From Halalkalibacter okhensis (GTDB taxonomy: Bacteria; Bacillota; Bacilli; Bacillales; Bacillaceae_D), in the NCBI RefSeq assembly GCF_000787375.1, contig NZ_JRJU01000016.1, positions 45,086 to 109,085 of the forward strand: a stretch of 64,000 nt of DNA. The letters are read 5' to 3'. The notes under the pieces are model-generated. The model was not told where the DNA came from. It searched no databases and saw only the letters and a list, made by a program, of their open reading frames with translations. The number at the start of each line of letters is the position of its first letter. The stretch's first letter is position 1. A program made the position numbers and the translations under genes. This document shows positions 17,430-26,509 of the stretch, piece by piece.

Positions 17430-17776
17430 GAAAAACTAGGCTTCGTCCAGACTCCCTCCAAAAAGAAACAAAATTTCCCTCAATTTCTCACACTTCAACC
17501 GAAGAAGGCAAACTCGGACGAAGCCTTAGTTTTTCTTACTCCCCAATCTTCTCCCTCTCTCACCCGGAATAACTGAGTGGAAGAAGATGCAATCCTTCTT
17601 CCACTCAGCTATGAAGGGAACGAAACAACAAGCTTATCCTCATTTCCCCGCACCTAACCAAAGACGCAATTTTGGACGAAGCCTTAGTTTTTCTTACTCC
17701 CCAACCTTCTCCCTCTCTCACCAGGAATAACTGAGTGGAAGAAGATGCAATCCTTCTTCCACTCAGCTATGAAGGG
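17430..17776. repeat. 158-bp tandem repeat with hairpins and an inverted arm
   Basis: Two copies of a ~102-bp unit start at 17516 and 17674 (period 158), beginning GGACGAAGCCTTAGTTTTTC and ending CTCAGCTATGAAGGG, with few differences. Each contains a perfect 12-bp hairpin GAGTGGAAGAAG/CTTCTTCCACTC (17575-17606 and 17733-17764). A reversed partial copy of the unit start (GAAAAACTAGGCTTCGTCC) lies at 17430-17448. The gap 17224-17847 holds no ORF of note; it is downstream of murJ and upstream of the FtsW-like gene. Confidence 0.85.
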
Positions 17777-17847
17777 GACTCACCATCCATCTTCTCTACA
17801 CTTCTCCCAACCTAACCAAAGACGAAAAGAGCCAAACTCCAATAATA

Positions 17848-19491
17848 TTAACCCTCGCCCCTCTGTTGTTGTTTCTTCTTATTCAAAAACTTAAATCTTG
17901 CTCCAAGCACTTGTCCAGCTAAATTGGAACGATAGCTTAAGTACAAATAGATAGCAGCACCAACTATGACACCTACCACCAAACTCGGAAATGCTCGAAT
18001 TTGAGTTGTAATCGGAAGCAAATGTTGCATTCCTACATTGGCGATCATCACACCTACTGCCATAACAGCTGTGAAAACCATGATTAATATGGCTCGTTTG
18101 GCAATCAGTTTATAACTGAAATCGGCATGTTTTCCGATCGCCCAAACAGTAATGACAATAGATGCCGTATATCCTACATACGTAGCTAACACTCCTCCAA
18201 GTGGTCCAAACATGGAAAGGAATACGCTATTTGTTGCAATCTTTAAAACAAGACCTGCTAACAATGCAATGACGGCTATTTTTTGTTTGTTTATTCCTTG
18301 TAAGATCGCTGCTGTCACTGCAAAGAGCGAAAAGAACAACGTAATTGGTGCGTAATATTGAAGTATATACCCACCAACTTCGTAATCACTAAGCCCGTAT
18401 AGAGCACCAAAAGCCGGATACGCTAACACAGACATTCCGACAGCAGCTGGAACCGTTAAAAATAAAATCACTTGGTACGTTTGTGTAATTTGTTTTTGCA
18501 ACAAGTCCGTGTCGTTTGTTGTAAACGATTTAGTAATTGTCGGAATTAAGGTAATTGATAAAGCTGTGGCTAGTGCCATTGGGATAAGAATAATTTTGTG
18601 AGCCGTGTTAGAAAACACAGCAAACGCAACTTCTGACTCATCCTGCGTCAAATGTGAACCAATTAACGTATTATTAAATGTAAATAAATCTATTAGTTGA
18701 TAAAGCGGAATCGCTAAACCTACAAAGGAAAGTGGCAATGCATAAGCAATCAGCTCTTTATACATAGATTTAAGCGAAAGCTGATGATCCATTGTACTTT
18801 TTTCAATTTGTTCATGAATATATTTTTTCCGTTTAAACCAATAAGTTAATAAGACAGCTAAACCGCCAAGCGCCCCAACAAATGCACCGAATGTCGCAAA
18901 TCCAACTGCTAGCCCCGTACTACCTTCCATAATATTCACAATGGAGAATGTAATAGCTAAAATAAAGACAATCCGAACAATTTGTTCAATCACTTGTGAG
19001 ACAGCCGTTGGCCCCATGGATTGAAACCCCTGAAAATAACCACGAATGATAGACATAACCGGTACAACTAGTAATGCTACACTGACCATTCGAATCGTGA
19101 AAACAATATCATCAAATGTATTGCCCTGTTCAGTTGGATTTTCAATGATCCAAGGTACAATATGAGGTGCCGCAAAAAACAAAGCCAGAAAAGCAATTAA
19201 ACCGGTTATCGACATAAAAAGTAACCCTGATTTAAACAACCTGTGTCCCGTCCTGTAATCACCCAAAGAGTTATACCTTGAGACGAATTTAGATACGGCG
19301 ATGGGAACACCTAACGTCGCCAAGCTTAATAGAACAGTATATGGTAAATAGCCATAAGAGTATAGGGCAATCCCTGTTTGGCCGACAATAGCAGTAAAAG
19401 GAAAAATATAAATAAGACCAAATATTTTAGAAGCAAACGTAGCGGCTGTTAATACCATTGTACCGCGCATTAATTTTGAATCCGACATCAT
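17848..19491 (-). CDS. murJ: Lipid II flippase MurJ (YtgP)
   Basis: A 547-residue MOP-superfamily protein with about 14 membrane helices. The start LMRGTMVLTAATFASKIFG and RGYFQGFQSMGPTAVSQVIEQIVR are the YtgP/SpoVB/MurJ signatures. In B. subtilis YtgP (MurJ) flips lipid II across the membrane, redundantly with Amj. Position before ytfP agrees with B. subtilis. Two SEDS polymerases that consume lipid II lie immediately downstream on the same strand, separated by a repeat-rich gap. The C-terminus is basic and Gln-rich (KKKQQQRGEG). Confidence 0.92.
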   Translation of the reverse strand: MMSDSKLMRGTMVLTAATFASKIFGLIYIFPFTAIVGQTGIALYSYGYLPYTVLLSLATLGVPIAVSKFVSRYNSLGDYRTGHRLFKSGLLFMSITGLIAFLALFFAAPHIVPWIIENPTEQGNTFDDIVFTIRMVSVALLVVPVMSIIRGYFQGFQSMGPTAVSQVIEQIVRIVFILAITFSIVNIMEGSTGLAVGFATFGAFVGALGGLAVLLTYWFKRKKYIHEQIEKSTMDHQLSLKSMYKELIAYALPLSFVGLAIPLYQLIDLFTFNNTLIGSHLTQDESEVAFAVFSNTAHKIILIPMALATALSITLIPTITKSFTTNDTDLLQKQITQTYQVILFLTVPAAVGMSVLAYPAFGALYGLSDYEVGGYILQYYAPITLFFSLFAVTAAILQGINKQKIAVIALLAGLVLKIATNSVFLSMFGPLGGVLATYVGYTASIVITVWAIGKHADFSYKLIAKRAILIMVFTAVMAVGVMIANVGMQHLLPITTQIRAFPSLVVGVIVGAAIYLYLSYRSNLAGQVLGARFKFLNKKKQQQRGEG

Positions 19492-19645
19492 TGATTCCTA
19501 CTTTCCCAAATCCCATTATTTAAACTGATCGTTTTTACTCCTTTAGCATTTTACCATAGTCTTATCCGTGTTGCTCGAGTTAACACCGAATTCCTTTTTT
19601 TTATAAAAAGTGATAATGTAATGAAAGAAATTGAGGTGAAGAAGC

Positions 19646-20917
19646 ATGAACAAATACGATGTTATTGTCATAGGAGGAGGTCCTTCAGGTTTGATGGCTT
19701 CCATTGCAGCTGCTGAACACGGTGTGCGCGTCCTTCTATTAGATAAAGGAAACAAACTTGGCCGTAAGCTAGCTATATCAGGCGGAGGTCGGTGCAACGT
19801 GACAAACCGCATGGACATTCAAGATCTCATTGCTCACATTCCGGGAAACGGCCGTTTTATGCACAGTCCATTCTCTGTCTTTAATAACGAAAATATTATT
19901 GCCTTTTTCGAGGGACTGGGCATTCAACTAAAAGAAGAAGATCGCGGAAGAATGTTTCCAGTAAATGATAAAGCAACTACCGTAGTTGAAACCCTTTTAA
20001 ACCGAGTTCGTATGTTAGGGGTAGATATTCGTACAAATACAACTGTTAAAACGATCAATTATTCAGGTGAATCCGTTTCTGAAGTGGTATTACATAATGG
20101 TGAACACATCCCTACCCCAACAGTCATCGTGGCTACTGGCGGTAAGTCGGTTCCCCACACAGGGAGTACCGGCGATGGCTATCCTTGGGCCGAAAAAGCA
20201 GGACATACCATTACTGACCTATATCCAACAGAAGTTCCTATTACTTCAAGTGAAGACTTCATCCGGAAAAAGACGTTGCAAGGCTTATCATTAAGAGATA
20301 TTGAGTTAACCGTATTTAATCCAAAAGGGAAGAAGATTAAAACGCACGATGGAGATATGATTTTCACCCATTTTGGTATTTCTGGTCCAGCAGCTCTACG
20401 TTGTAGTCAATATGTTGTAAAGGCATTAAAAAAGTTCGAAACAAAAACAATTAAAATGGAAGTAGATTTATTCCCTTCTGTATCTGAAGAAGCTCTCTTT
20501 CAACAATTACTCGCTAAAGTAAAAGCCGATCCGAAAAAATCACTGAAAAATTTATTAAAAGGCTTTGCCCCTGAACGATTTTTATTATTCGTTTATGATA
20601 AGCTCTCTTTAGATACGCAAGCACAAGCCTCTACCGTTACACATGAAACCTTTCGATCACTCGTAACCATTTGTAAACACTTTGAAATCGAAGTAAATGG
20701 CACACTGTCGATTGAAAAAGCATTTGTTACCGGAGGAGGAATTTCTATTAAGGAAATCGAACCGAAAACGATGCATTCTAAAAAGAAAAAAGGGTTATAT
20801 TTTTGCGGAGAAGTTCTGGATATTCACGGCTATACAGGCGGTTACAATATTACTGTAGCTTTTTCCACAGGTTATACAGCTGGAAAATCCGCTGCAGAAC
20901 AAGTCATTCACAAATGA
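19646..20917 (+). CDS. ytfP: YtfP, HI0933-family flavoprotein
   Basis: A 423-residue FAD-dependent oxidoreductase. The N-terminal dinucleotide motif is [12 protein letters not shown], followed by the family block [17 protein letters not shown] and, at the end, [16 protein letters not shown], which closes the FAD site. The HI0933/BaiN family has little biochemical characterisation; reduction of an unsaturated substrate is plausible but not shown. The ATG follows GAGGTGAAGAAGC. Divergent from murJ, as in B. subtilis. Monocistronic. Confidence 0.9.
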   Translation: MNKYDVIVIGGGPSGLMASIAAAEHGVRVLLLDKGNKLGRKLAISGGGRCNVTNRMDIQDLIAHIPGNGRFMHSPFSVFNNENIIAFFEGLGIQLKEEDRGRMFPVNDKATTVVETLLNRVRMLGVDIRTNTTVKTINYSGESVSEVVLHNGEHIPTPTVIVATGGKSVPHTGSTGDGYPWAEKAGHTITDLYPTEVPITSSEDFIRKKTLQGLSLRDIELTVFNPKGKKIKTHDGDMIFTHFGISGPAALRCSQYVVKALKKFETKTIKMEVDLFPSVSEEALFQQLLAKVKADPKKSLKNLLKGFAPERFLLFVYDKLSLDTQAQASTVTHETFRSLVTICKHFEIEVNGTLSIEKAFVTGGGISIKEIEPKTMHSKKKKGLYFCGEVLDIHGYTGGYNITVAFSTGYTAGKSAAEQVIHK

Positions 20918-20986
20918 TATCCACACTACCCACAAGTTAAAGAGGTATTCTTTCCACTCCTTTTAGACCCCGATGAAATCAAGATC

Positions 20987-21020
20987 AACCCAATATATTC
21001 ACGTATAGATATATTGGGTT
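20987..21020. other. Inverted repeat AACCCAATATAT downstream of ytfP
   Basis: Perfect 12-bp arms (20987-20998 with 21009-21020) and a 10-nt loop, 70 nt after the ytfP stop. No T-run follows on either strand. It could end ytfP transcripts inefficiently or be a protein site. Confidence 0.4.
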
Positions 21021-21172
21021 ATCCACATCTTTATTCACATTTATACAAGTCATAAAGACCTGCATTTTTCCACTTATGAATCTATTTATCATCCTTTGCT
21101 CATCTTCACTTGTGGAAATTTTCTATAAATTAACAAAATTCCACTGCTTTTTGTCTATCATTTCTTTATTGA

Positions 21173-21204
21173 ATTATTCCACATCTCTCTTATTGTGGAA
21201 TAAT
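21173..21204. promoter_or_regulatory. Inverted repeat ATTATTCCAC upstream of sspH, candidate control site
   Basis: Perfect 10-bp arms ATTATTCCAC/GTGGAATAAT with a 12-nt spacer, about 50 nt before the sspH start, in a very AT-rich stretch where TTCCAC-type words recur. A sigma-G promoter would be expected for a SASP gene but no convincing TGAATA/CATACTA pair was found. The rest of the gap 20918-21255 shows nothing more. Confidence 0.3.
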
Positions 21205-21255
21205 CTCAGCTTTTTCCACACATCATAAAACGAATCTAAAAGAGGAGTGAAAGAA

Positions 21256-21432
21256 ATGGATGCAATGCGAGTTAAACAAATATTATCCTCATCTGCTGAT
21301 ATTGATGTGACTTATAATGGGACATCTGTTTGGATTGATCAACTTCATGAGGATGGAAAAACGGCGACAGTACACTTACGTGGCCCACTAGAAGAACGTT
21401 CAGAAGTAAACATCTCAGAATTAAAAGAATAA
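21256..21432 (+). CDS. sspH: H-type small acid-soluble spore protein SspH
   Basis: A 58-residue protein matching the H-type SASP pattern: RVKQILSSSADIDVTYNGTS, then VWIDQL, and the closing SEVNISELKE, the counterpart of VSISDLVE in B. subtilis SspH. These minor SASPs are made in the forespore, normally under sigma G, and accumulate in the spore core. ATG 21256 follows AGAGGAG with 8-nt spacing; an in-frame GTG three codons upstream overlaps the ribosome site. The stop codon is fused to a palindromic terminator. Confidence 0.85.
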   Translation: MDAMRVKQILSSSADIDVTYNGTSVWIDQLHEDGKTATVHLRGPLEERSEVNISELKE

Positions 21433-21456
21433 GTAAGCCGCGCATGCGGCTTACTT
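21431..21456. terminator. Palindromic terminator of sspH
   Basis: AAGTAAGCCGC/GCGGCTTACTT, 11-bp arms with a GCAT centre, beginning in the sspH stop codon. The core AAGCCGCGCATGCGGCTTAC is repeated at 21575-21594 as part of the tandem duplication. Confidence 0.65.
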
Positions 21457-21459
21457 AGA

Positions 21460-21674
21460 AGCAATGAGCGAAGCCGTCGCTTTGCTTTTTAGCCTTCTGA
21501 GCGGTTTTTTCAGATGGCGTGCGACGTGCGAAGCCATTGCTCTTCTTCGACACTCTTTCAACTGATTTTATAAAAAGCCGCGCATGCGGCTTACTTAGAA
21601 GCAATGAGCGAAGCCGTCGCTTGCTTTTTAGCCTTCTGAGCGGTTTTTTCAGATGGCGTGCGACGTGCGAAGCC
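21460..21674 (+). repeat. Dispersed palindromic element, locus A (two tandem copies, period 140)
   Basis: Copy 1 (21460-21541) is complete: AGCAATG, AGCGAAGCC, left stem CGTCGC (21475-21480), inner stem GCCTTCTGA/TCAGATGGC, right stem GCGACG (21521-21526), TGCGAAGCC, CATTGCT. Copy 2 (21600-21674) is the same but one base shorter inside and lacks the right terminus. The unit includes the sspH terminator palindrome, so both were duplicated together. It lies between convergent sspH and the Gln-rich gene. Confidence 0.85.
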
Positions 21675-21685
21675 TTAAACCAATG

Positions 21686-21710
21686 AGAAAGAGCCGGTTC
21701 GGCTCTTTCT
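21686..21710. terminator. AGAAAGAGCCG hairpin
   Basis: Perfect 11-bp stem with a GTT loop between the locus A repeat and the stop codon of the Gln-rich gene; followed on the plus strand by TTTA. Confidence 0.7.
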
Positions 21711-21711
21711 T

Positions 21712-22155
21712 TTACTGAAGGTTGTTCTGTTGTTGCATGGCATCAAAAACTTGTTGTTGGGCTTGTTGAACTAGTTGTTTCTCCACTTGGACATGTTGCT
21801 TCTCTTTTTCGACTTGTCCTTGAAGTGATTGTAGATATTGCTGCCCTTGTTCTACTTGTTGATGTAAGTTTTGCAGTTGGATTTTCTGTTGTTGTACTTG
21901 TTGCTGCGCTTGTTGCAACTTGTACTGGGCATCTTGGAACTGCTGATTCTCCATTTGCAATTGTTGCTGCGCTTGTTGCAATGGATTTTGCCCTTGCGTA
22001 GTTTGCTGAACCTGTAGCTCTGCACTTACGTATTGCTCGTTCCCCGTTTCAAGTTCCTGCTTAGCTTGTTCAAGAAATGCCTTTGTTTCCGTTAGATCTA
22101 TGTTCTGTACGTTTGCTTGTCCAGCAGGCAGTAACAATTGCTTTTTTTCTCCCAT
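21712..22155 (-). CDS. Glutamine-rich low-complexity coiled-coil protein
   Basis: A 147-residue protein not recognised. By my count 51 residues (35%) are Gln, in runs such as LQQAQQQ and VQQQK. From about residue 20 it reads as one continuous amphipathic helix with heptad-like V/L spacing, so a homo-oligomeric coiled coil is likely. No signal peptide, Cys or membrane segment. GGAGG sits 8 nt before the ATG, and a terminator follows, so it looks like a real single gene. Between a spore protein gene and leuS; a spore coat or matrix role is a guess. Confidence 0.75.
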   Translation of the reverse strand: MGEKKQLLLPAGQANVQNIDLTETKAFLEQAKQELETGNEQYVSAELQVQQTTQGQNPLQQAQQQLQMENQQFQDAQYKLQQAQQQVQQQKIQLQNLHQQVEQGQQYLQSLQGQVEKEKQHVQVEKQLVQQAQQQVFDAMQQQNNLQ

Positions 22156-22247
22156 ATGATAAACCTCCGCTCCTCATAATCAGGTATATCTATACCCACT
22201 AACTATCGTGCTCATTATCGCTGTTTCTATGCTTAGCGAAGCTTAGG

Positions 22248-22293
22248 GAAAAAGGCAAAACAACCCTATATAGCAGCAGCTATTAGGGTTGTT
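22248..22293 (-). terminator. leuS terminator
   Basis: AACAACCCTA/TAGGGTTGTT arms (22259-22268 with 22284-22293) plus inner ATAGC pairing, followed on the minus strand by TTTTGCCTTTTTC. Confidence 0.85.
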
Positions 22294-22308
22294 TGTTATC
22301 ATTTAACG

Positions 22309-24732
22309 TTATCCAACAACAATATTAACTAATTTACCTGGTACCGCAATGATCTTACGAACGGTTTTTTCACCAATGGCAGCTTGAACCTTTTCATCGT
22401 CCTTTGCAATCTCTTCCATTTGCTCACGTGTTGCATCCGTTGGAATCAAGAGCTTCGCTTTCACTTTCCCATTAATTTGAACGACCACTTCTACTTCGTT
22501 TTCAACAAGCAACGATTCATCAAAAGTTGGCCATTCTTCATAACTAATCGTACCCGCATGCCCTAGTTTTTCCCAAAGCTCTTCGGCTAAATGTGGAGCA
22601 ATTGGAGAAAGCATCTTCACAAAGCCTTCCATTAGTTCACGAGGTAGCACCTCTTGTTTGTATCCCTCATTAATAAATACCATCATTTGTGAAATGGCAA
22701 CATTAAAGCGCAACTCCGTCATATCCTCTGTAATCTTCTTAACCGATTGATGATATACACGTGTAAAGCTCTCAGTTGCTTTTGCGTCTTGAATTGCACG
22801 ATTTAATTCACCTGTAGCTTCATCAACAAAAAGACGCCATACACGATCTAAGAAACGACGAGCTCCATCTAAACCATTTGTTGACCATGCGATTGAACCA
22901 TCAAGTGGTCCCATAAACATTTCATATAAACGCAGCGTATCAGCGCCATGGCTTTCAACGACATCATCTGGATTTACAACATTTCCTTTTGATTTACTCA
23001 TCTTCTCATTGTTTTCTCCAAGAATCATCCCTTGATTATAGAGCTTTTGGAATGGCTCTTTCGTTTGGACGACTCCAATATCATAAAGGACTTTATGCCA
23101 GAAGCGAGCATATAATAAGTGAAGAACGGCGTGCTCTGCACCACCAATATATATGTCGACAGGAAGCCATCTCTTTAATTTTTCCGGATCTGCCAAAGCA
23201 TCTGCATTGTTAGGATCAATGTAACGAAGGTAGTACCAGCAGCTACCAGCCCATTGAGGCATGGTATTGGTTTCACGACGACCTTTCTTCCCTGTCTTTG
23301 GATCAACGACTTCAAGCCATTCCTTTGCATTGGCAAGTGGAGACTCTCCCGTGCCAGAAGGTCTAATTTCTTTCATTTTTGGAAGCTCAAGTGGCAGTTC
23401 ACTTTCAGGAACTGTCGTCATCGTTCCATCCTCCCAGTGAATAACTGGAATCGGCTCACCCCAATAACGTTGACGGCTAAATAGCCAATCACGAAGGCGA
23501 TACGTTACTTGCTTTTTCCCATATTGATTCGCTTCTAGCCACTCAATCATATTGCGTATTGCAGTATCTTTATCTAAGCCATTTAAAAAGTCAGAGTTCA
23601 CGTGCTCTCCGTCCCCTGTATAGGCTTCTTCTTCAACGTTTCCACCCGCAACCACTTCACGAATGGTTAAATCGAATGTCTTTGCAAACTCATAGTCACG
23701 TTCGTCATGAGCTGGAACGGCCATAATGGCACCTGTTCCATAACTAACAAGCACATAATCAGCAATCCATATAGGAATACGTTCCCCATTTACTGGATTA
23801 ACAGCAAAAGCACCCGTGAACACCCCTGTCTTTTCCTTTGAAAGCTCCGTACGCTCTAAATCGCTCTTAGCAGCAACTTTAGCTTTATATGCATCAATTT
23901 GCTCTTGTTGCTCAGCCGTTGTAATCACATCAACAAGCTTATGCTCAGGTGCTAACACCATATAGGTTGCACCAAATAACGTATCAGGGCGTGTCGTGAA
24001 GACTTTCACCTCTTCTCCTTCATGTCCATCGACTTTAAACGTAACTTCGGCCCCTTCAGAACGACCAATCCAGTTACGTTGCATATCCTTAATGCTTTCA
24101 GGCCAGTCAAGCTCTTCTAAGTCCTCAAGTAAACGATCAGCATAAGCTGTAATTTTTAACATCCACTGTTTCATAGGTCGGCGTTCAACTGGGTGGTCTC
24201 CCCGCTCACTTTTCCCATCAATCACTTCCTCATTCGCAAGGACTGTCCCAAGTGCCGGACACCAGTTAACTGCCACTTCATCAATATAGGCTAAGCCTTT
24301 TTCATGTAGTTTCGTAAATATCCATTGTGTCCATTTATAATAATTTGGATCTGTTGTATTGATTTCACGATCCCAATCATACGAAAATCCTAACGATTTA
24401 ATTTGACGGCGAAACGTATTAATATTTTGTTCCGTAAAAACCGCTGGGTCATTTCCCGTATCTAAAGCGTATTGTTCGGCCGGAAGACCAAACGCATCCC
24501 ACCCCATTGGATGAAGTACATTATATCCTTGCATTCTCTTCATACGCGATAAAATATCCGTCGCTGTATAGCCTTCCGGATGCCCAACATGTAGGCCTGC
24601 CCCAGAAGGATAAGGGAACATATCTAATGCATAGAACTTAGGCTTTTCTGGTTCCTCTGTTGTTTTAAACGTTTTATTTTCTTCCCAATATTGCTGCCAC
24701 TTCTTCTCAATTTGATCATGTGAAAACGACAT
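22309..24732 (-). CDS. leuS: Leucyl-tRNA synthetase LeuS
   Basis: An 807-residue class I aminoacyl-tRNA synthetase. The HIGH-type motif lies in [17 protein letters not shown] (residues about 40-56) and the KMSKS motif is KMSKSKGN. The CP1 editing domain carries [12 protein letters not shown] and the Asp-containing VPAHDERD. It charges tRNA-Leu and edits norvaline/isoleucine. Expression is under the T-box leader upstream, which senses uncharged tRNA-Leu. Full length for the bacterial family. Confidence 0.98.
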   Translation of the reverse strand: MSFSHDQIEKKWQQYWEENKTFKTTEEPEKPKFYALDMFPYPSGAGLHVGHPEGYTATDILSRMKRMQGYNVLHPMGWDAFGLPAEQYALDTGNDPAVFTEQNINTFRRQIKSLGFSYDWDREINTTDPNYYKWTQWIFTKLHEKGLAYIDEVAVNWCPALGTVLANEEVIDGKSERGDHPVERRPMKQWMLKITAYADRLLEDLEELDWPESIKDMQRNWIGRSEGAEVTFKVDGHEGEEVKVFTTRPDTLFGATYMVLAPEHKLVDVITTAEQQEQIDAYKAKVAAKSDLERTELSKEKTGVFTGAFAVNPVNGERIPIWIADYVLVSYGTGAIMAVPAHDERDYEFAKTFDLTIREVVAGGNVEEEAYTGDGEHVNSDFLNGLDKDTAIRNMIEWLEANQYGKKQVTYRLRDWLFSRQRYWGEPIPVIHWEDGTMTTVPESELPLELPKMKEIRPSGTGESPLANAKEWLEVVDPKTGKKGRRETNTMPQWAGSCWYYLRYIDPNNADALADPEKLKRWLPVDIYIGGAEHAVLHLLYARFWHKVLYDIGVVQTKEPFQKLYNQGMILGENNEKMSKSKGNVVNPDDVVESHGADTLRLYEMFMGPLDGSIAWSTNGLDGARRFLDRVWRLFVDEATGELNRAIQDAKATESFTRVYHQSVKKITEDMTELRFNVAISQMMVFINEGYKQEVLPRELMEGFVKMLSPIAPHLAEELWEKLGHAGTISYEEWPTFDESLLVENEVEVVVQINGKVKAKLLIPTDATREQMEEIAKDDEKVQAAIGEKTVRKIIAVPGKLVNIVVG

Positions 24733-24828
24733 TTTGTACTCCTCCTAAATGTATGTTGTTCAAATGGCGATATGGTTTGAGCTAGCATGTATGTAAGATC
24801 ATTCATAAGGAATTTCACCGTACATATA

Positions 24829-25070
24829 GAAAAAACCCCCACCCCTAACATGTTGTTAGGGACGAGAGTTGTTTATACTTCCCGCGGTACCACCCACATT
24901 AATGAATATCTAATCCTTCATTCGCTCTTCACAAGTAACGGTCGTGACCCGTCGAAAGTTACTTTCATTCACTTTCAAAACTCGAAGGCGAGTTCATCAT
25001 ACTTGTTCGGCTGACTTGCACCATCCGTCAACTCTCTACAATCCCAACTATGACTACTACTCCTTTTCTA
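24829..25070 (-). ncRNA. T-box leader of leuS (leucine specifier CUC)
   Basis: Minus-strand leader with the canonical T-box GGGTGGTACCGCGGG (around 24881-24895), an intrinsic terminator (24830-24864, stem CCTAACA.../...TGTTAGG then TTTTTT) and a stem I whose specifier loop reads GAACTCGCC, giving codon CUC at 24990-24992. The leader begins with the usual GAAAAGGAGTAGT. Uncharged tRNA-Leu would stabilise the antiterminator and allow leuS transcription. Confidence 0.95.
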
Positions 25071-25093
25071 CGTCAACATATGAACTTACTTGT

Positions 25094-25122
25094 ATTGTAT
25101 GAATTCCAACGACTCATGTCAA
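25094..25122 (-). promoter_or_regulatory. Sigma-A promoter of leuS
   Basis: TTGACA (25117-25122 on the minus strand), 17-bp spacer, TACAAT (25094-25099), about 25 bp upstream of the T-box leader. It lies just past the 3' end of the neighbouring MFS gene. Confidence 0.8.
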
Positions 25123-25135
25123 GCAACCGTTCAGC

Positions 25136-26344
25136 TCAACTTGAAATTTGGGCTTTTTCTTGTTGCTGACTCTCTATTACTCGTTTTAGGGGAACATCAT
25201 AAATAAATAAAATCAAAATAGCAAAGACAAACATAATCAAGAGGACCATAATGAGCATGGACATCGAAAAGAAATCGACCATTACTCCTCCTAATAGAGG
25301 TCCAATCATCCTTCCTCCTGTTGCCACACTATTTATAATCCCTTGATAAAATCCCTCTTTATTCTTCGGTGCTAACTTGCTCGCAATTGTTGGAACAGCT
25401 GGCCATACAAACATTTCTCCAATTGTTAATATGATCATCGCAACAAGAAACATTGAAAAAACACTCGCTTGCATAAGAACGGTGTAGGACAAAATAAAAA
25501 TCAGAACACCAACTATCATTTGCTGCTTTAAAGTGTGTACCCACTTTTTAATTAACCACGAGACAAGAGGCTGAGCAAATACAATCATTAATCCATTAAT
25601 GGTCCATAAGAAGCTATAATGCTGCAAACTTATACCTAGTGACTGTGTATGAACAGACACATTTGCTTGCCACTGCGTATAAGCCACCCAGCAAATAAAA
25701 AAAGCAACCGATAATAAGACAAGCGACTGCATTCTGTAATTGCTTCGTAACGATGTCTTTTGTTCAAAAACATTTGAAGTGCTTGCATGTTGAGCCTTTG
25801 CTCCAATGTTTCTAAAACCAATCGCAACAAAAACCGTCAAAAAAGCATACATAAGTGCATTAGCAGAAAAAACAGCTGTTAGCTCCACGGTTGCCACCAC
25901 GCCTACTAAGGCTGTCCCAAGGGCTACTCCCACATTTTGAGCTATATACATCGCATTAAATGGTTTTCGTCCTCCTTCTGGCCATAGACTCCCTGCTAAA
26001 GCATACATGGCAGGAAAGATGATCCCCGTTCCAAATCCTAATCCTATAAGCAAAAACATATAAAAATAATAACTATGGTAAAATACTAAAATCATTGCAC
26101 TAATCGTTGTAACAACAAGGCCAAATATCATCGTTTGATAGGCACCAATCTTATCAAACAAACGACCTCCCATTAAACTCCCTAATACCCCCGCACCAGC
26201 ATTTAACATGAGTACAAACCCCGCTGCGGTTAATGACCGACCTAATTCTTGATGAATAATAATTGCATTTAACGGCCATAAAAAAGAGGCACCAGTTACA
26301 TTAATAGCCATGGCCACTATTAATAACCAAAGTGATTTTGGCAT
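25136..26344 (-). CDS. yttB: Major facilitator superfamily transporter (YttB-like)
   Basis: A 402-residue MFS protein with about 12 membrane segments. The loop 2-3 motif is GSLMGGRLFDKIGAY. The family resembles small-molecule/drug exporters; the substrate is unknown. I start at ATG 26344, 8 nt after GGAGGG, giving a short cytoplasmic tail MPKSLWLL; a longer form adds a basic tail of 21 residues without a ribosome site. The place beside leuS suggests B. subtilis YttB, from memory. Confidence 0.8.
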   Translation of the reverse strand: MPKSLWLLIVAMAINVTGASFLWPLNAIIIHQELGRSLTAAGFVLMLNAGAGVLGSLMGGRLFDKIGAYQTMIFGLVVTTISAMILVFYHSYYFYMFLLIGLGFGTGIIFPAMYALAGSLWPEGGRKPFNAMYIAQNVGVALGTALVGVVATVELTAVFSANALMYAFLTVFVAIGFRNIGAKAQHASTSNVFEQKTSLRSNYRMQSLVLLSVAFFICWVAYTQWQANVSVHTQSLGISLQHYSFLWTINGLMIVFAQPLVSWLIKKWVHTLKQQMIVGVLIFILSYTVLMQASVFSMFLVAMIILTIGEMFVWPAVPTIASKLAPKNKEGFYQGIINSVATGGRMIGPLLGGVMVDFFSMSMLIMVLLIMFVFAILILFIYDVPLKRVIESQQQEKAQISS

Positions 26345-26509
26345 AATATTAGCCCTCCTTCCTCTTAATCCCTTAGCCATCTTAGGTGATCTAGCAAGCA
26401 ATTGCAATCTTTTTTATCTACCATTTGCTGTTAGAACAAATTTAAAGCTACAATAGGACCTATACGCCTAGATAAGTTCTTTCTTGTCTTAAAAAGAAAG
26501 GTGATACAA

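Noticed and set aside
20918..21255. Sigma-G promoter for sspH
   Set aside because: Looked for TGAATA and CATACTA with 17-18 bp spacing; no convincing pair found.
24787..25014. ORF opposite the leuS leader
   Set aside because: It spans the T-box RNA; conserved RNA motifs explain the sequence.
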